Assembly (NCBI GenBank): GCA_025738555.1 | Contig: JAOVFP010000013.1 | Location: 620,001-684,000 of the forward strand | From: Cyathus striatus | Taxonomy: Eukaryota; Basidiomycota; Agaricomycetes; Agaricales; Nidulariaceae | Length of the DNA: 64,000 nucleotides | Direction: 5' to 3' | Part shown: positions 24,537 through 36,481 of the stretch, in pieces | Position numbering within the stretch: position 1 is the first letter of the stretch | Layout: each line of letters begins with the position of its first letter | Notes under the pieces: model-generated | What the model saw: only the letters and a program-made list of their open reading frames with translations | What the model was told of the DNA's origin: nothing | The model's database searches: none | Program-made: the position numbers and the translations under genes

Positions 24537-26061
24537 TAGGGAATAGCATGGCTAACCCCAGGTGATTTGAGCATGACCTGCACCCATACCTGCACTAACC
24601 CTTACCCTTGGGATAGGGTACAGGTAAGGCATGGGTATAGTGAGCCATGGACAACCTGTGAGGTTCTCATGTTAAAATACATTGCATAACATATAATAAA
24701 AGAATTGTACAATATTAAGTACAAAGATTATAGTTTGATACTCTATGATACATGAGAGTAAAACCAACATGAATCACCACATAAGCTGAGTAGTACTGAG
24801 CCTAAGGATTGCCTAAGAATGGATCACAGTAAATACTTGTAGATGAACAAGCCTAATAGCAGAGCAGATAACTTGAGAATGAAATAGAGATGTTCAGGAT
24901 GAAGAGGATAAATTTACAATAAAGTACAGACTGTGGATTGAAGCAAGAGTCTTAAGAACAGAGAAAAGGCCATTGAATAAAGCAGGGACAGTGTTCAGAA
25001 TGGTACACAAAGATTCAAAACGACAAAAAGACCTTAAGAAAGATGTAAGGTATTCAGGACGAAACAAAGGCTTTCAGAACGAAGCAGGAACCTTTAGAAT
25101 AAAGTCATGAACTTGAGAACGAAGCGGAGACTTTTATAAAGAAGCAGTGACCTTTAGAATGAAGCATAGACCAAGCACACAGATTCAAAATGAAACGGAG
25201 ATGCTCAGAGCGAATTATAGATCTTTATAATGAATTAAATATATTCAGAATGAAGCAAAGACATTGAGAATAAAGCAAAGGCCTTGAGCACGATACATAG
25301 ACCTTGATAATGATGCAGAACCATTGAAAACGAAGCAGAGACCTTGAACACGATACAGATATATTCAGAACGATGTAGAGCCTGTAAGAATGGAGCAGAC
25401 ACCTTGAGCACGATATAGAGACATTGAGAACGATGAATAGCCCTTGGAAGCGAAGTAGGTACTCTGAGCATGATGCATAGGCCTTGAGAACGATGCAGAG
25501 ACTTTGAATACTATAAAGATAACTTCAGAACGATGTAGAGCCCTTGGAAACGAACCAAAACTCTTAAGCACGATACATAGGCCTTTAAAACATAGAAGAG
25601 ACTTTGAGCATGATACACAGACCTTGAGCATGATGCAGAGATTTTGAGAACGAAGCTTAGAGTTCAAAATGAAACTGAGACCCTCATAACAAAGTATATA
25701 GTGACTCAGAGAGGCTTAGAACGAAACAGAGTGTCAGTTTGAAGCAGAGAGCTTAGAACGAATTACAGAGAGTACTATTGAAGTATAGAGTTGAGAATGA
25801 AGCAGAGAAAGTCAGAGCAAAGTTCTTAACATTTCTGACCTGAAGATTCCAACCCCATGGGCTCAGCGAAAAGCAGTACCGGTTTATTGACAGGTTATTA
25901 AATACATTTAAAGTATAACATTAGTTATGTACTATTTTTTACTTATGTTGGTATATGGGTATGTTACGGGTTACGGGTAAGGTGAAGGTGATCCGTACCC
26001 ATACTCGCATGCACCCTTACCCGCAACCCATGTGGGTACAGTGTACCTGTGCTATTCCCTA
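24537..26061. mobile_element. hAT-like non-autonomous element
   Basis: Ends TAGGGAATAGC...GCTATTCCCTA with an exact 8-bp duplication CTGAAAGG. TAGGG-type tips with 8-bp duplications are the hAT signature. Sub-terminal regions hold ACCC/GGGT-rich inverted words; the interior (24.8-25.85 kb) is a 20-bp minisatellite (AGAACGAAGCAGAGACCTTG). No transposase frame. Confidence 0.75.
24820..25850. repeat. 20-bp minisatellite AGAACGAAGCAGAGACCTTG
   Basis: Strict 20-bp periodicity is visible around 25240-25650, with variable divergence. Read on the other strand its core is GCTTCGTTCT, which reappears in the arrays at 40.2-40.7 kb and 52.1-53.4 kb. Confidence 0.85.
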
Positions 26062-26149
26062 CTGAAAGGCATGGTATTGTTCAGGACTCAAACAGACTTG
26101 TGACGCATGCGTGTGTTGATGTCATGTGACATACTGGCAACCGGCTACA

Positions 26150-26790
26150 AGCCATTTCCACGCACCGCCACAGCCACTTATTGTTCCGAATGCATCCTCC
26201 CTCTTCCTTCTTCCTTTAACGTCTGTTCCTTCCCTCCCTCTCATTCTTCTATCTGTCACCTCATCTTGCAAGTGATGGTGCTCCCCTTGTCTTGGAAATG
26301 ACGAGTGCTGTATTGTCCCCTCCTTCCCCCTCTCCCCCTCTCTCCCTCTCCACCCCCTCCTCATCTTGCAAGTGACGAGTAGCGCCATCTTGTCCTGTAC
26401 CCCCCTCCTCCCCAATGTCTTCCCCCTGCAAGTGATGAGAGTGGTGTCTAGGACCACAACATCCCCTCCTGCACTCCCTTCCTCTCGTCTCGCCAGTGAC
26501 GTGGTGTGGCTGGCATGTCCTCATCCCCTGCCCCCTCGCCCTTGCCATCTCCCTCTCGCCCCTGTATGCAAGTGACGAGGATGCATCTCACTCCCACCCC
26601 CTCCCTCGTCTCACAAGTAACGAGGGTGAGCATCTTACCCCCTCGCCTGCACCCTCTCCCTCACTGGCACCCTCTCTTTCTCCCTCGTCACTTGTGAGAC
26701 GAGGGTGAGCATCTTCTCCCCCTCGCTCACACCCATGCCCTCTTGCCCTCTCCTTCGTCTCACAAGTGACGAATGCAAGCACCTTCCTCT
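26150..26790. repeat. C/T-rich minisatellite with GCAAGTGACGAG core
   Basis: Pyrimidine-rich units, each carrying a GCAAGTGACGAG-like core, about 60-90 bp apart. The same repeat lies at 30940-31360, on the other side of element E. Confidence 0.75.
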
Positions 26791-26794
26791 AGGG

Positions 26795-27930
26795 ACTAAC
26801 ACGGGTTAGCATATTCCGGGTGCTAACCCGAAATTACGTCACCCGTGCAGGTTAGCATCCACCCGGGTGATGAACGGGTGTCACCCGCGGGTGAAGGGGG
26901 ATACGCGGGTGAAAAATATGAATTTTAAACTCAGCCAACCTGTTCTCCTACCTATGCAAAACTTTCATTTCATGTTGTATCAGTGGACTGATAGTTTCTA
27001 TATATTGCAGTGTATATTAGTGTACTTATACCTATGCAGATGTTTCATTGTATGATGTATTAGAATGAACTTTGGATGGTATTTTGGTATTTAATTAATA
27101 AATTTGATGGGGAATACAATTATGAAGTAATTGACTTCAAATTAATTAGCGAGCACACTACGTAATTAGGTACAGTATACAACCGTCATGCGTCACATGT
27201 GACAGAAAACATGATGTCTTCATAACTCTTTTCTCCCTCCTCTAATTTTTACAAAATCTGTATGGGGATATAGCAAAGTACTTTATGAATGTTACTGCAA
27301 AATATTTAATACATTTGATGGAGGGAAGCTGGTCAAATATGAAAAATGGTGGATGGGAATGGATTTTGATCAGCATACATGGCGTGACAGTCAATTATTT
27401 ATTGCGAAGCCATTCAAAATTAGTAGTGCCGAAGTCCTGGATCAGTTTATAAATAAAGTTTTGATGTCATGCAAGATGGTGAATATCACACAATCTGTAA
27501 TTCTATAAAGATATGTAATAGAAAATATAAATTATTGCTTGTCTTCAACAACTGTATACTTTAAGAGTGATTATTCCTGATTTTTTATGGTGATACAAGC
27601 TACAGAATTTTTGAAATTCACTAAATTATCCAACCCCCCCATTTTGTTTTGCATATAGTCCATAGGAGTGTGAGTATTTTGAATAGCTAATTCATGGAAC
27701 ATTTTTACAGCATGCTATTCCTTACTATTCAAAAAGAATTGGTGTAATAGGTGTAGATTTAGGATCAGGAGAAGCAAAATGAGAAAGATTGTCACGGGAC
27801 ACAATGGCTGTAGGGTCTAAACAGGGTTCAAGGAACGGGTGAGTGCAGGTACCCACAGGTATGCGTGCACCCGACCCGAATTTGCTAGTCACCCGCGGGT
27901 GCCACCCGCGTAAGGCCCGGGTGTATGTCC
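26795..27930. mobile_element. Possible small element with ACCCGCGGGT-rich ends
   Basis: The left part (26795-26900) and right part (27830-27925) are both rich in CACCCGCGGGTG and GGGTTAGC/GGGTGCAC words, with an AT-rich middle. The tips AGGGACTAACACGGG and GGGGGACATACACCC (inward from the right) are imperfectly related. No clear target duplication. Confidence 0.3.
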
Positions 27931-27940
27931 CCCCTCCCCT

Positions 27941-30932
27941 GAGTGGTGTTAGCCAGAATGATCATAAAAGTGTAGTGTTTTATGATTGCGACAATCATCT
28001 ATCTCATGATTGCCTGTTTCTGATGTAACTACTATATGCCTATTACAATTATAAATGGTGATCATATGCAATCATTGGTTAGTTTGAAGTGTATATTACT
28101 ATTGTAGGTCTATTATAAATGGTGATCATATGCAATCATTGATTAATTTGAAGTGTATATTACTATTGTAGGCTATTATAAATGGTGATCATATGCAATC
28201 ATTGGTTAACTTGAAGTGTATATTACTATTATAGACCTATTATAAATGGTGATCATATGCAATCATTGGTTAATATGAAGTGTATATTACTATTGTAGGC
28301 CTATTATAAATGGTGATCATATGCAATCATTGTTTAGTTTGAAGTGTATATTACTACAGTAGGCCTATTATAAATGGTGATTTGTCACATCATTCCTGCA
28401 CTCCACATACTTCCTGCACACTACATTTGTCACACATCCACACACGTCACACTTGTCACATCATTCCCGCGCTTCACATATTTCCCACGCATTATGTTTG
28501 TCATGCATCCATGCGCATCACATTTTTTACATCATTCCCGCACTCCACATATTTCTTGCACATTACATTTGTCACATCATTCACGTGCTCTATATATTTC
28601 TCGCGCATCACACGTGTCACACTTGTCACATCATTCCCGTGCTCCACATATTTCCCGCACATCACATCTGTCACGCATCCGCACACGTCACATTTGTCAC
28701 ATCATTCACGCGCTCCATATATTTCCCACGCATCACACGCATCACATTTGTCACATCATTCCCGCGCTCCACATATTTCCCACGCATTACATTTGTCACG
28801 CATCCGCGCGCGTCACATTTGTCACATCATTCCCGCGCTTCACATATTTCCCGCGCATCACACTCGTCACATTTGTCACGCTTTAACGTGTTTGTCACGC
28901 TTTAATGTATTTGTCATGCTTTGGAAGCGCGTCACATGTCACATTTGTCACATTTTGCATGACCATCACATGTCATGTTTTTGAGATGCATGATATGTTT
29001 TTCATGTGTGTTGTGTTTGTCAAGCACTTTGCAACTTTTTGCAAATGTCACACTTTCCAATCATGAGATTTATCTGTCTCTACAACTATTGAAATTACCA
29101 TGAAAGTGGAGTAAGTATCTAATGGTACAGAGTGAATTACAAATACAGATGAAACAATATGTACTTGTAGAATTGGAAGACTTAATATGGAAAATGACAA
29201 TTGGAATGTTGTGGAATTGTGGTAGTAATAAGAAACTAGAATGAAAGATGTAGAGTGTTTATGTAGCTGGAGTCTTACCACTATTGACAGAGCATGAGAT
29301 ATTTGAAAATGAGATGGTATGAGAGGTTTTTAATCAGGTCTAGAGATGTAATGAAATGACATAGTAGAAACTATAATGGTTTGTCTGGATATGAGAGATG
29401 ATGAGGTTATAAAAGATCTACATATGTATGACAAATGTGAAAGAGTGGTGAATATGTAATTTCACATTACATCAAATTCACATGTATCAGTCATTAGATA
29501 GTCATAATTCTTGTATCAACTATTGGTTATTCTTATATCTTCAAAACACATTATAGAGTTACATACATGCTTACTCTATATGATTACATGACACTTCTAC
29601 ACTGTCATATGTGTTTCAATTCTCTGACATGTGATTTTGCTCTTTTAGTATCAGTATGCATTCTTACATATGAAAACTACCTCCTGTACTTCTCTACACT
29701 TTCTTGTGCTGTGGCCATTACTTAATTTCTTTTCTATTCTTTAGTTTAGTATTCACTGAAGGCCTCTTTGCCTTTTTTTCTCTCTTGCCTAAAACAACTT
29801 ACTGTTACTTCTCCATAGTCATGTGCAGAATTGTTATTAACAGGATCTGTGAAAAGTATACAAACATTTTCATTATAGACTTGCTGGAATCCCATCAACA
29901 TGTTACAATCATGACACACATGCAAGCATGATGTGCTTGAAATGTATGACACTCCTTATAAATGTGACACATGTGACATATGTGACGCGCTTCTAAAGCA
30001 TGACAAACGCACTAAAGCGTGACAAATGTGACGAGTGTGATATGCGGGAAATATGTGAAGCGCGGGAATGATGTGACACATGTGACACGCGCGGATGCGT
30101 GACAAATGTAATGCGCAGGAAATATATGGAGCGTGGGAATGATGTGACAAACGTGACGCATGTGGATGCGTGACTAATGTAATGCGCGGGAAATATGTGA
30201 AGCGTGGGAATGATGTGACAAATGTGACGGGCGTGGATGCATGAACAACATAATGCATGGGAAATATGTGAAGCGCGGGAATGATGTGACAAATGTGACA
30301 CATATGGATGTGTGACAAATGTAGTGTGTGGGAAGTATGTGGAGCGCAGGAATGATGTGACAAATCACCATTTATAATAGGCCTACAGTAGTAATATACA
30401 CTTCAAACTAAACAATGATTGCATATAATCACCATTTATAATAGGCATACAATAGTAATATACACTTCAAGTTAACCAATGATTGCATATGATTACCATT
30501 TATAATAGACCTACAATAGTAATATACACTTCAAGTTAACCAATGATTGCATATGATCACCATTTATAATAGGTCTATAGTAGTAATATACACTTCAAGT
30601 TAACTAATGATTGCATATGATCACCATTTATAATAGCCTACAATAGTAATATACACTTCAAATTAACCAATGATTGCATATGATCACCATTTATAATAGG
30701 CCTACAATAGTAATATACACTACAAATTAACCAATGATTGCATATGATCACCATTTATAATAGGTCTACAATAGTAATATACACTTCAAACTAACCAATG
30801 ATTGCATATGATCACCATTTATAATTGTAATAGGCATATAGTAGTTACATTAGAAACAGGCAATCATGAGATAGATGATTGCCACAATCATAAAACACTA
30901 CACTTTTATGATCATTCTGGCTAACACTTATG
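27941..30932. mobile_element. Fold-back element E, 7-bp target duplication
   Basis: Left tip GAGTGGTGTTAGCC; right tip, read inward, CATAAGTGTTAGCC; exact 7-bp duplication CTCCCCT (27934-27940 and 30933-30939). Tips match element B in opposite orientation. Arms: a 64-bp repeat (ATAAATGGTGATCATATGCA...) with about 5 copies on the left (28050-28380) and about 7 on the right (30363-30830), then a roughly 70-bp GTCACATCATTCCCGCGC-type minisatellite. The 1-kb core resembles that of element B. Target is C/T-rich minisatellite. Confidence 0.85.
29746..29952 (-). CDS. Short frame shared with fold-back element B
   Basis: A 68-codon frame equivalent to 11082-11321 in element B. No known domain; kept only because the frame is open in both copies. 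Confidence 0.2.
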   Translation of the reverse strand: MSYISSTSCLHVCHDCNMLMGFQQVYNENVCILFTDPVNNNSAHDYGEVTVSCFRQERKKGKEAFSEY

Positions 30933-30939
30933 CTCCCCT

Positions 30940-31360
30940 CCCCACCTCATTGCTTACAGTACTGCCTCATGCACTCACCTTCTCTGTCCCTTGTCCCCCT
31001 CTCCTTCCTCCCTTGTCCCCTCCCCCTCCCTTGTTTTCCTTTTGCTCCCATCCTCGCCCTCATCTCGCAAGTGATGACGGCGGACTTCTTTCCCCTCACC
31101 CCTTCTTGCCCTTGCCATCACCCTCTCCTTCTCTTGTCCCTCCCTCCCCCTATGTCCCTCTCTCCCCTTGCCCTTGTCTGCACATGATAAGGGCTGAGGG
31201 CAAGTGCCTTCTCCACTCACCCCTCCTCCCTCTCTCACACTCTTGCTCTTGTTTTGCAAGTGATGAGTATGAGTGTCTTCTTCCTCCACCCCCTTTGCCC
31301 CTTCTCTCTCTCCCTCTCCCTCTCTTGCTTTCACTCTTGCCCTAACAGTGTTATCATTTG
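30940..31360. repeat. C/T-rich minisatellite, second half
   Basis: Same GCAAGTGATGAG-containing repeat as 26150-26790. Element E appears to have inserted into this array. Confidence 0.7.
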
Positions 31361-32008
31361 TCACTATTTCATTTTGTTAGTTAGTTTCTTGTGTACTGTA
31401 TGTAGTGTTGTATTAGTATAGGTAGTTTATTGTATGAGTATATGTAGATTTTGTAATAGCATAGGTATACTGTACATTAGTATTATAGTAATAATTTATG
31501 AGATTTTGAAAGAGTCCCTGGACTCCACCTGATTTCATGGAGGAGTATGGTATACAGATCATTAGTATGAACTACTACTTAATTTGCATAGAATGATTTA
31601 TAGTTCCATATAATTAGGTCATAATTGGTACAAATTACACAGAATGCTTTATATTGCTGTATGATTAGAATATAATCTGCTTGAATTAGAACTTAATTAG
31701 CATGAATTAGGATATAATTACTCCTACTTAAGACATAATTCATGTGAATCTTATTTTGATGTTCCTGTACCACAGTATAATTAGGACTAATTACTGCTAA
31801 TTATATACATTTAAGATAATTATATCTGCTGAATTTGGGTCCAAGTCCTAATTACGCAAGATTTGTCTACTTATTGTAATTCTTATAATTGATGTTAATT
31901 AGATGTTTTTATTATAAAGAGGTGTAATGATGCACAATATACTGGTAATTATGGCAAAGTATGCCTAAGAAGAGTAAATTATACATCTCAGTTTTTCCTG
32001 ATAAGTTA

Positions 32009-32311
32009 GGGCTTTTGTAGGTAGTGCACTTCTGGGTACTTAACCAATACCTCACTGTTATTTTGATGGACTTCATGCAAATTGGCAATTTTAGTGACAT
32101 ATGAAAAACTTAGTTATTTCTCAATATGTCTGAATCTATGTTACATCAGCACTGTGGTATGAAATTTAGGCGATCTAAATATTAATTTCACTATGGTTTC
32201 ATGTCCCTAATTTCATTTTTTATGAAGTGTCCAACAATACTTAAAATTTTTATAAGTAGTGACAGCGAAGTATTGGTTAAGTACCCGGAAGTGCACTACC
32301 TACAAAAGCCC
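32009..32311. mobile_element. Stowaway-like MITE (TA target) in right arm of G1
   Basis: Ends GGGCTTTTGTAGGTAGTGCA and its inverse, flanked by TA (32007-32008 and 32312-32313). The inverted ends reach at least 45 bp. The left arm of G1 (around 21106) lacks it, showing the empty arrangement. TA duplications suggest a Tc1/mariner-mobilised MITE. A reversed copy is at the centre of G2 (46427-46730). Confidence 0.75.
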
Positions 32312-32699
32312 TAATGGTGTAGCGGCTATGCTCACATGGTTAACAACTGTGAAGTAATGTTATTCTCACAGTTGGGAACCATAAAATACATTTAATTCTA
32401 ATAGATTTGATTTTTATTGATTTTATTATCACAATGATTCCTCATTGATTCTATACTTCATTGATTTCACATTTATTTCATATTGATTGCAATTTATTAC
32501 AATGATTTCTAACTAAATACAATTGATTGATTTCATGGTAAGCATTGATTCCAAAATAGTACATCTGAAATCATTCAACCTCCTGGTGGGATACAGTGTG
32601 CACCCTTGCTGCTCACCAACAGTGATGAATTGCAAAGAAAGCCACTGGTGCATTCAGATATTAAGTTAATTAAGTTAAAAATATTAACATTTCTCGCAC

Positions 32700-34916
32700 C
32701 AAGTGAGTTGTCAACTTCATTTGAGATTCCAGGGTATTTCCCACCCAAAGGATGCAGAAGATCTATCCCTCTTGTCCTCCAATTATTAAAGTAGGATTTG
32801 AAATCAATTGGAGAACCATGCATTATGTGATTCTTGAGAACTGTTGCCACCTGTGCAAGACCATCATGCCAACATTGAAAAATATTGCATGTTCCCACAT
32901 GGAGGTCACCTTGCCATTGGTTAGGTGAAAGGTGATCTACATCCCTACCATGCTTTATTATTAATTGGCGTGGTTTACATTCCCATTCAGGATATTGTTC
33001 AAATATGTGATGAAGCCAAGCTGCTGAGGCAGCAAGATGACAAAATTCATTGGGAGCAACATTCGGTGAATGTCCACCAATCATTCGCACATGGCCAAAT
33101 AAAATTTCAAGTATATCCATTCCAACTAAACATAAAAACACAGGACGCTGTGGATCAAGCTCTTTGGTATGTGCCACAACATTAACGGAGTTTCACACAA
33201 AACACTGAAGGTCACCATAAAGATGTGCCTTTGTGAATGCAGTGCTATTCTCAATGAATGCACTGCCCAGAATAAAAGCAAACTTCACAATACTTGTAAT
33301 CTGTTGCGAAATAGACCAGTCTGTGCTGATGAATGGTGTTACAAGAGCATTAAGCATCTCTCCAAGAATGCACAAAGCATGGTAAGTTTGATACTCTGTA
33401 GGTTCCAAGTCATCTAGCTCTAGGTATCGAATTTCTGAGACCAGTAAAAGAAGTCTTATAGCTCTTGGAACATCCTGTGCATCCTTTGGACTCAGAAGTA
33501 TATTGAGCTCTTCAGAATTTAGTAGTGAATGGATTGGAAATTCGGAAAAATCGACATGTGTAAGTTTCAAAAGCCATTTGGTGAGAATACTCTTGTTCAG
33601 AAGGGTCCCATTGATTATAAACCCTTCAGATGAACATATATGTTTTGCAAATCCTAGTAGTTTGAAGTAAGATGTAGAAAATAGTCAAAGATGAAATAAA
33701 TCACATTTTAGTAGGTGCTTGTAGTCAAAATCCTGTGTTTCAAAGTGTGAGCCCATCCATAAATTAAAACCCATCAAGAAACCAAGATGCTGAAAAAGTG
33801 AGTCACTTGGAACTAGCTCGTGAACCATACAATGCAAATATAGCACAGGATGACACTTAGGCTCCCCATCAGAAGATATTGACAATATTGGCCCATGTCG
33901 AGCTTCCCCACATGGAAGTATTCTGTAAGCCTGTCGAACTTTTTCAATTATCAATGCAGCATCCAAAAAATTCCCCTGTTTTTATGTTGGAAGGATAAGA
34001 ATGGGTTTGGCATCATAGTCTGCCTGATCATTGCGCCCTAATGCTATCACTAATATTTCTTGTGCAACATGAACATTTTTGGCTTGAAGAGCCTCTGCAA
34101 CAGCTTGTGCTGTTTCAACACTAAGCCTCATCTTTGTGCTCTTGAGATGAGAAACATGCTCATGACAAAGTCCGGCAATATCATCTGTCTCTGGAATCCA
34201 GCAAAGGTGACCATCACCTGCAATCTCATCCATACACATATTCACTCTAACTCGAGCCACCTTGTTGCTTCCCACCATCAAAACTTCCATATTGTGATGA
34301 ACATCATCCATGATCGTCTCACCAGTACTTACACAAAGGTTGTACTCTGCACACTGACTCATTAGAGCTTGCTGTGAAGGAAATCCAAATGGGGAATTAT
34401 GTAGAGCATGAAGGGCAGCACCACCACCAAGCTCATATACTGTCATCACAAGGTCAAGCTCAAGTTCTGAAAATCCCTTTGCATTGTAATTTCCATCAGC
34501 AGCATGCTCGACCATCGACAGCAAATGCTCAATACTCCAACTGAAAGATTCCACATTATGAAATATCCGGTGGAGGGCGGGGACATCTGTGGTACCAACA
34601 ATTTTGAGAAGTTGGTCCTGGGTGTTTTTGTGTATGCGCAAGCACTCAAGAGCCTTAACAGTGTTGTAAAACTATAGATAGCACGATTGGTTAATGTCTC
34701 AGGTGGATATAGAACATGTACCATATTACTCACATAAAGCTGCTCTCTCTGGTACAAACTGCGCAAATCTTCAATCTTCTGACAGAGTTGTGCATGGCTA
34801 AGTGTCTGGTTTTGCAGGTAATCTGGAGGGCGCATGGCATGTTGCAAAGTAGTATCTAGTTTCTTGAGTATACCGATACAGGGAGCACAAGGGCCATCAT
34901 TATTTGAGACTTTCAT
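32700..34916 (-). pseudogene. Large transposon protein (P/THAP9-like?), N-terminal and central exons
   Basis: Exon 34916-34734 (NDGPCAPC, coiled HAQLCQKIEDLRSLYQRE), intron 34672-34733, exon 34671-33705 (KGFSELELDLVMTVYELGGG, DEIAGDG, ADYDAKPILILP, ISSDGEP, DFDYKHLLK), intron 33654-33704, exon 33653-32700 (LLSPKDAQDVPRA, FISTDWSISQQI, DILEILFGHVRMIGGHSPN, HLSPNQWQGDLHV), then a 52-nt intron carrying the G1 insertion. The family is a large multicopy Agaricomycete protein usually left unnamed. DILE..FG..R..GG..PN resembles the C-terminal D-x2-E-x2-F motif region of P/THAP9 transposases. Three nonsense codons: 33982-33984 (TAA), 33193-33195 (TGA) and a TGA split by intron 33654-33704. An upstream frame (34929-35414, CSRC) may be another exon. 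Confidence 0.75.
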
Positions 34917-34928
34917 GCATAGATGAGA

Positions 34929-35414
34929 TCAGACATGTAGCATGGAGGTCAATGTGTCGATGTTCAAGATATTATAAGGTGGTGGATTTATGTCATGAAA
35001 AGTGAAAGGGTATGTTGAATAGGGAGATCCTAGAGTCCAGTGAAAAGTTTCCCCAGGACATGGAGAAGCTGGAGATGCAGACACGGGTGCATGGGGAATG
35101 TTTGTGAAGTTTGAGCTCAATAATGTCTCAAAATGTTCAATAATGCACCCTAGAGTGTGTAGATAAGTACAATGAACTTGAAAGAAAGAAAGGAAACCTC
35201 TATGCGCACCTGCAAATGCTGCCCTACACCTCATACCAGTCTGATGTGCTATCATTTGTTGCTCTCCAGTATTGTTCCCATTTTTCATATAGTCAGAACA
35301 TCGACTACACAATGTCTTCCCAGTTCCTAGATGTACATTTCCCTTGTAACGCGGAATGTTGTCGATAGCTCCAAACAAAAATGAGAGAACGGGGTCTTTA
35401 TACACAGAGAACAA
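34929..35414 (-). CDS. Possible upstream exon of the large transposon protein
   Basis: 161-codon minus-strand frame in the same transposon, upstream of the first exon I can align. Contains GKTLCSRCSDYMKNG (a Cys pair) and a Pro/Ser-rich end. I see no clear splice junction joining it to 34916, and its role is unknown. Confidence 0.3.
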   Translation of the reverse strand: MFSVYKDPVLSFLFGAIDNIPRYKGNVHLGTGKTLCSRCSDYMKNGNNTGEQQMIAHQTGMRCRAAFAGAHRGFLSFFQVHCTYLHTLGCIIEHFETLLSSNFTNIPHAPVSASPASPCPGETFHWTLGSPYSTYPFTFHDINPPPYNILNIDTLTSMLHV

Positions 35415-35699
35415 TGTAATATTGACATTGAAGGGATTGGCTGTATTTACATGTGACGAGGATCCACTATGTACAGATTCCAGTTGCCATTGTGCTGAAA
35501 TTGGTAGTGAGAACGAAATGCGTCAAAATGACATGTCTTGCAATGCAAGTTCAAAGATAACAGAGGACAAATGGAGGTCGTTGATGATCCAGCAGGGAAG
35601 AGTACTGGTAATGTCAGCTGAGAATGTGTCAGCGCAATGTCAGCGCTATGGTGCAGGGCACTTAGTCACCTCCACTTTTGTATAACCAAAATTAAGCTG

Positions 35700-36481
35700 T
35701 GGGAAATCATTTTTTTCTTTATTCCTCTGACCAAAATGATTCTTTTGGCAAGAGGAACAAAATGCTCAGACAGAATTTCAAAATTCCCAAAACTGACAGA
35801 GTTATGATTTTTATTTGACCCAAATTCTGCCGCCTTATATAATCATTACCATATGTGGTAATATACTACTTAATTTGGTAATATTAGTCATCAAGTGTAG
35901 CTCCAAGTGACTGCAATTGTCTCAGGAATTCAATGGTGAGAAGCAAATGAGAGGTATAAGTAATGTCTAATGTCAGTGTAAAAACTATTCCATCTTCAAT
36001 TGTGCTTATTTAGCCTCCATATTAGTTCAACAGAGACCTATTCAAGTGCTTTCATCAGATTTTATTCCAGTTGGGTATCAGTTGGATATCAGTGTGTCAC
36101 TTTACTGACCAAATCCACAATGGAATTTTGGTAAGAAGATGCAAAAATGGTGATCACATAAGCCCACAGTTGGCAATGAAAGTATCTATTTCATCACTTA
36201 GACCTACTTTCATCCAGGCTTTTGGACTCTCAAGCCCACAAAACAACTATTTCTCGAGTTTTAGGCATCCCAGGCATAGTTTTAGAAGTTTAGTAACTGT
36301 GGACACATATCTCAAAACATAATTTACTTCCTACAAAATTTCATTTTTTTCGACCCCCGATTCCGCCGCTGTGCAAAAGTGGAGCTCCATAGGAAAGGTT
36401 GAGAAGGGGCTACCGTCGGAGATTCAATATGGCTGAACTGCACTAGTCCTCATTTGGGGGGGGGGGGGAGGTACTTCGGGA
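35700..36481. other. 5' non-coding part of the 18-kb transposon
   Basis: No supported exon. Presumably holds the promoter of the minus-strand gene; a G-tract lies at about 36457-36470 just inside the right terminal repeat. Confidence 0.4.

Larger units (their letters stand above)
20770..32650. mobile_element. Nested long-inverted-repeat element G1 (11.9 kb)
   Basis: Left tip GAGTCATGGCTTTCTTTG; right tip, read inward, CACCAGTGGCTTTCTTTG; 7-bp duplication CATTCAG on both sides. The outer arms (20770-21106 and 32314-32650) are 337 bp each and inverted. They are followed on both inner sides by related sequence (GATCTCAGTTTTTCCTGAT) and AT-rich TAATTATG repeats. The same 337-bp arms form element G2 at 46088-47069. 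Inside are further insertions: a hAT-like element, fold-back element E, C/T-rich minisatellites and a MITE. No transposase recognised. Confidence 0.8.

Noticed and set aside
28374..28984. 200-codon His/Ser-rich frames
   Set aside because: Open in multiple registers through the 70-bp arm repeat of element E; mirrored on the other arm.
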